Source of the DNA: a virus
Virus record (IMG/VR): IMGVR_UViG_3300009285_002221
Coordinates: 1-38,764 of that record
Strand: one strand, 5' to 3'
Length of the DNA: 38,764 nucleotides
Below the pieces are notes generated by a model. That model worked only from the letters and a program-made list of their open reading frames with translations, did no database searches and was not told the origin of the DNA. The number at the start of each line of letters is the position of its first letter. Position 1 is the stretch's first letter. Shown in pieces: positions 37,053 to 38,764 of the stretch. The position numbers were made by a program, and so were the translations under genes.

Positions 37053-38234
37053 ATGGCTACCGCAATAAGCGAAATAAAAAATCACGTTTCTGGCCTTATG
37101 CACGGGGCAACCGTAAACAAGATTAAGAACTTTTATCACGCTTGCGAAAGAGCGCACAATGTCGTGCGTTCCAACATCAAACCCGTGGAACTCATGCGGG
37201 ATAACACGCTCTCTCAAACCGTCCACGATGATATTGATGTGTATTCAGTTCCGTCTGACTTCGGAGAAATTATAGACCTTGCCCCCCAAGCAGACAGGGG
37301 TTCTTACGATCAAGCTCTTCGCAGATTAGCCAGAGAGTTCGCGCAAAAAAGGAATGTTGAGAATAAGAGGATTTCTATTGAGGGAAGGGAGGGGACTAAG
37401 ATTTTAAGAATTAACTACAGAAAGAACGGCCCCAAAACTTTTCATAACATGAACTCGTTGACGGCTAATGGGACGTGGAGTGTGGTTGTCACTGCCGCTA
37501 ATTTAGTTGCTGACGAACTTGTGAAATGGAGCGGAAGTGCGGCAATACGATTTGATGTTGTGGCAAGCGGAGATGGGATTCAGAACACTACCGCGACTGT
37601 CCTTGACCTGACGGAATGGGATGAGGTTGCGGATATAATTCTTCCTTTTTACCTCGAAAGTACCACAAACTTTACCGGAGTTACGGGACTATGGGGAAAT
37701 GATTTGACTACGGCCTACTGGACGGGGGTGGCGCAGACAGCGCAGGCAGATGGTTCTGCGTGGCAAACGGGGTGGAATGTGGTAAGGATTCCGTGGAGCA
37801 CCGCAACAGAAACGGGAACTGTCGCTCCTGCCACAGTAGATTCATTCCGACTGACTGTTCAATCAACCGGAGCAGTTTCCAATATACGGGTAGACAACAT
37901 CCTCTTCTCTCTCGGAACGTCTTTTATGATTAAGTATTATTCAAGGTATGGGTTTAAGAATACGGCAGGAACTTATTTGCAAAGACCAACTCTTGATACT
38001 GACGAAACAGTTTATGACGAAACCTCGTTGCTCATCTTTATCTATGAACTAGCCAAAGTATCAGCACAGCAGATAGAGGGAAACGACAGCGTGTTTGACC
38101 TCAACTTTATCAATGGTGAGTTGGGAAACCCTGTTTTGGGAACGGGTTTATATGGGAGGTTCTTGTCCGAACATCCCAGCCAAGCTATGAAAGCGGCCGG
38201 GCGTTGGAGCAGTGGCCCGCGCTATCGAAATTGA
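37053..38234 (+). CDS. Head-tail/adaptor-type protein with carbohydrate-binding-like insertion
   Basis: The product has 393 residues. The first ~120 and last ~100 residues are helical (YDQALRRLAREFAQKRNVEN, later LLIFIYELAKVSAQQIEGND), as in tail adaptor proteins. Between them, residues ~130-290 form a beta-rich part (KWSGSAAIRFDVVASGDGIQ, WQTGWNVVRIPWSTATETGT, DSFRLTVQSTGAVSNIRVDN) that resembles jelly-roll carbohydrate-binding modules. The insertion may attach to cell-surface glycans. It is directly followed by the next tail gene. Confidence 0.55.
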   Translation: MATAISEIKNHVSGLMHGATVNKIKNFYHACERAHNVVRSNIKPVELMRDNTLSQTVHDDIDVYSVPSDFGEIIDLAPQADRGSYDQALRRLAREFAQKRNVENKRISIEGREGTKILRINYRKNGPKTFHNMNSLTANGTWSVVVTAANLVADELVKWSGSAAIRFDVVASGDGIQNTTATVLDLTEWDEVADIILPFYLESTTNFTGVTGLWGNDLTTAYWTGVAQTAQADGSAWQTGWNVVRIPWSTATETGTVAPATVDSFRLTVQSTGAVSNIRVDNILFSLGTSFMIKYYSRYGFKNTAGTYLQRPTLDTDETVYDETSLLIFIYELAKVSAQQIEGNDSVFDLNFINGELGNPVLGTGLYGRFLSEHPSQAMKAAGRWSSGPRYRN

Positions 38235-38235
38235 T

Positions 38236-38764
38236 ATGAGCCAACCACGTTTTGACATTATAGACGAGGTTTTAGAGTATAACTCGGCCGTCGACCCAAC
38301 CAATGCGCCAGAGAGGGTTTTGGTTTCGGGAAGCCAGAACGTCCTTATCAATCGCCAGAGAAAGGTTCAATCTCGTGGCGGCTATACTCGTTTGGGAGCT
38401 TCTAATTCCGCGCTAACCGCAATAAGGTCTGCCCTCACTTGGCATAACTCTACCGGGGGAGAGTTGCCGATACGTTTCTATGATGATGAACTGGAGGTGT
38501 ATCTCGGAACTATTGACGGCATAGACGTTGATGCATGGACGCGCATTGCCGATTCATGGAGCACAACGGAAATAATGAGGTTTGCTGTATGGTGGGACAC
38601 GGGGGAAAACCTTGACCAACTTCTTTTCGTGGTTGGAAACGCGAATCATTATAAGTGGGGTGGGGGAGCGGCAGTGATTTCTGCGGGGGGAACGAATACG
38701 CTCACCAAGAAAGGAACGAATACATGGGGGCAGAATAGATTTTACACCACAGGTACGCGGCGGG
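38236..38764 (+). CDS. Tail/stopper protein, 3' partial
   Basis: From ATG 38236 the frame is open to the right edge (176 codons seen). MSQPRFDIIDEVLEYNSAVD, then RVLVSGSQNVLINRQRKVQS and RGGYTRLG, followed by beta-rich repeats with many Trp and Gly (AVWWDTGENLDQLLFVVGNA), are typical of tail hub or needle-base proteins of podoviruses. The function is inferred from place after the adaptor-type gene. Confidence 0.6.
   Translation, partial: MSQPRFDIIDEVLEYNSAVDPTNAPERVLVSGSQNVLINRQRKVQSRGGYTRLGASNSALTAIRSALTWHNSTGGELPIRFYDDELEVYLGTIDGIDVDAWTRIADSWSTTEIMRFAVWWDTGENLDQLLFVVGNANHYKWGGGAAVISAGGTNTLTKKGTNTWGQNRFYTTGTRR

Noticed and set aside
1-38764. Stop-codon reassignment (TGA or TAG)
   Set aside because: TGA ends many genes in tight ATGA overlaps and TAG/TAA are also used, so the standard code fits throughout.

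Overview
The window is a stretch of a double-stranded DNA tailed bacteriophage genome. It carries a terminase large subunit, a portal, a scaffold-like protein, an HK97-type major capsid candidate, head-tail genes, a lysis module and a compact replication/recombination operon. No tape-measure protein is seen, and a very large membrane-active 'polyvalent' ejection protein lies at the left edge, so a short-tailed (podovirus-like) virion is likely but not proven. The host is uncertain. Promoters are sigma70-like (TTGACA/TATAAT), TGA is used as an ordinary stop, almost no gene has a Shine-Dalgarno sequence, and several promoters put the transcription start at or next to the ATG (leaderless genes). 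This would fit a Patescibacteria/CPR-type host, but that is inference only.

Layout. 1-4.7 kb: 3' part of the ejection protein with an ADP-ribosyltransferase-like domain, then a papain-like cysteine protease gene cut in two by an HNH homing-endonuclease gene. 4.7-6.3 kb: lysis genes (amidase, holin-like protein, lytic transglycosylase-like protein). 6.4-7.5 kb: regulators, namely a protein with a DnaA domain IV-like C-terminus and a LexA-like winged-helix repressor. 7.4-17.8 kb: replication and recombination operon of mostly ATGA-coupled genes: annealing-type protein, RecB-like exonuclease, replication initiator with iterons inside its gene, C5 methyltransferase, DnaB-type helicase, primase zinc domain, MT-A70 methyltransferase, Hjc-like nuclease, HerA-like ATPase and RecA. 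17.8-23.8 kb: small accessory genes, a phage GroEL-like chaperonin, an HExxH protein and HNH and zinc-finger proteins. 24.0-25.9 kb: the only minus-strand operon, with an ArdA-like antirestriction protein. 26.1-38.8 kb: late genes (small and large terminase, portal, scaffold, capsid, four genes with N-terminal signal/anchor segments, head-tail proteins), open at the right edge.

Regulation is the most distinctive part. A 9-bp DnaA-box sequence (TTATNCACA) sits just upstream of most recognisable promoters, on either strand and in either orientation, and the phage encodes its own protein with a DnaA domain IV-like end. A second, unrelated 14-bp palindrome-like site (TTTAGTCAGCTAAA) recurs at regulatory positions, including the leader of the LexA-like repressor gene, and is its likely operator. 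The two late promoters each fire into an intrinsic-terminator-like hairpin placed immediately before the first ATG, which suggests antitermination. A promoter at 10.17 kb leads into a branched structured RNA. The C5 methyltransferase is split by two poly-G tracts, each one base too long, as in a phase-variable gene.

All calls rest on reading motifs and context by eye; no database search was possible.
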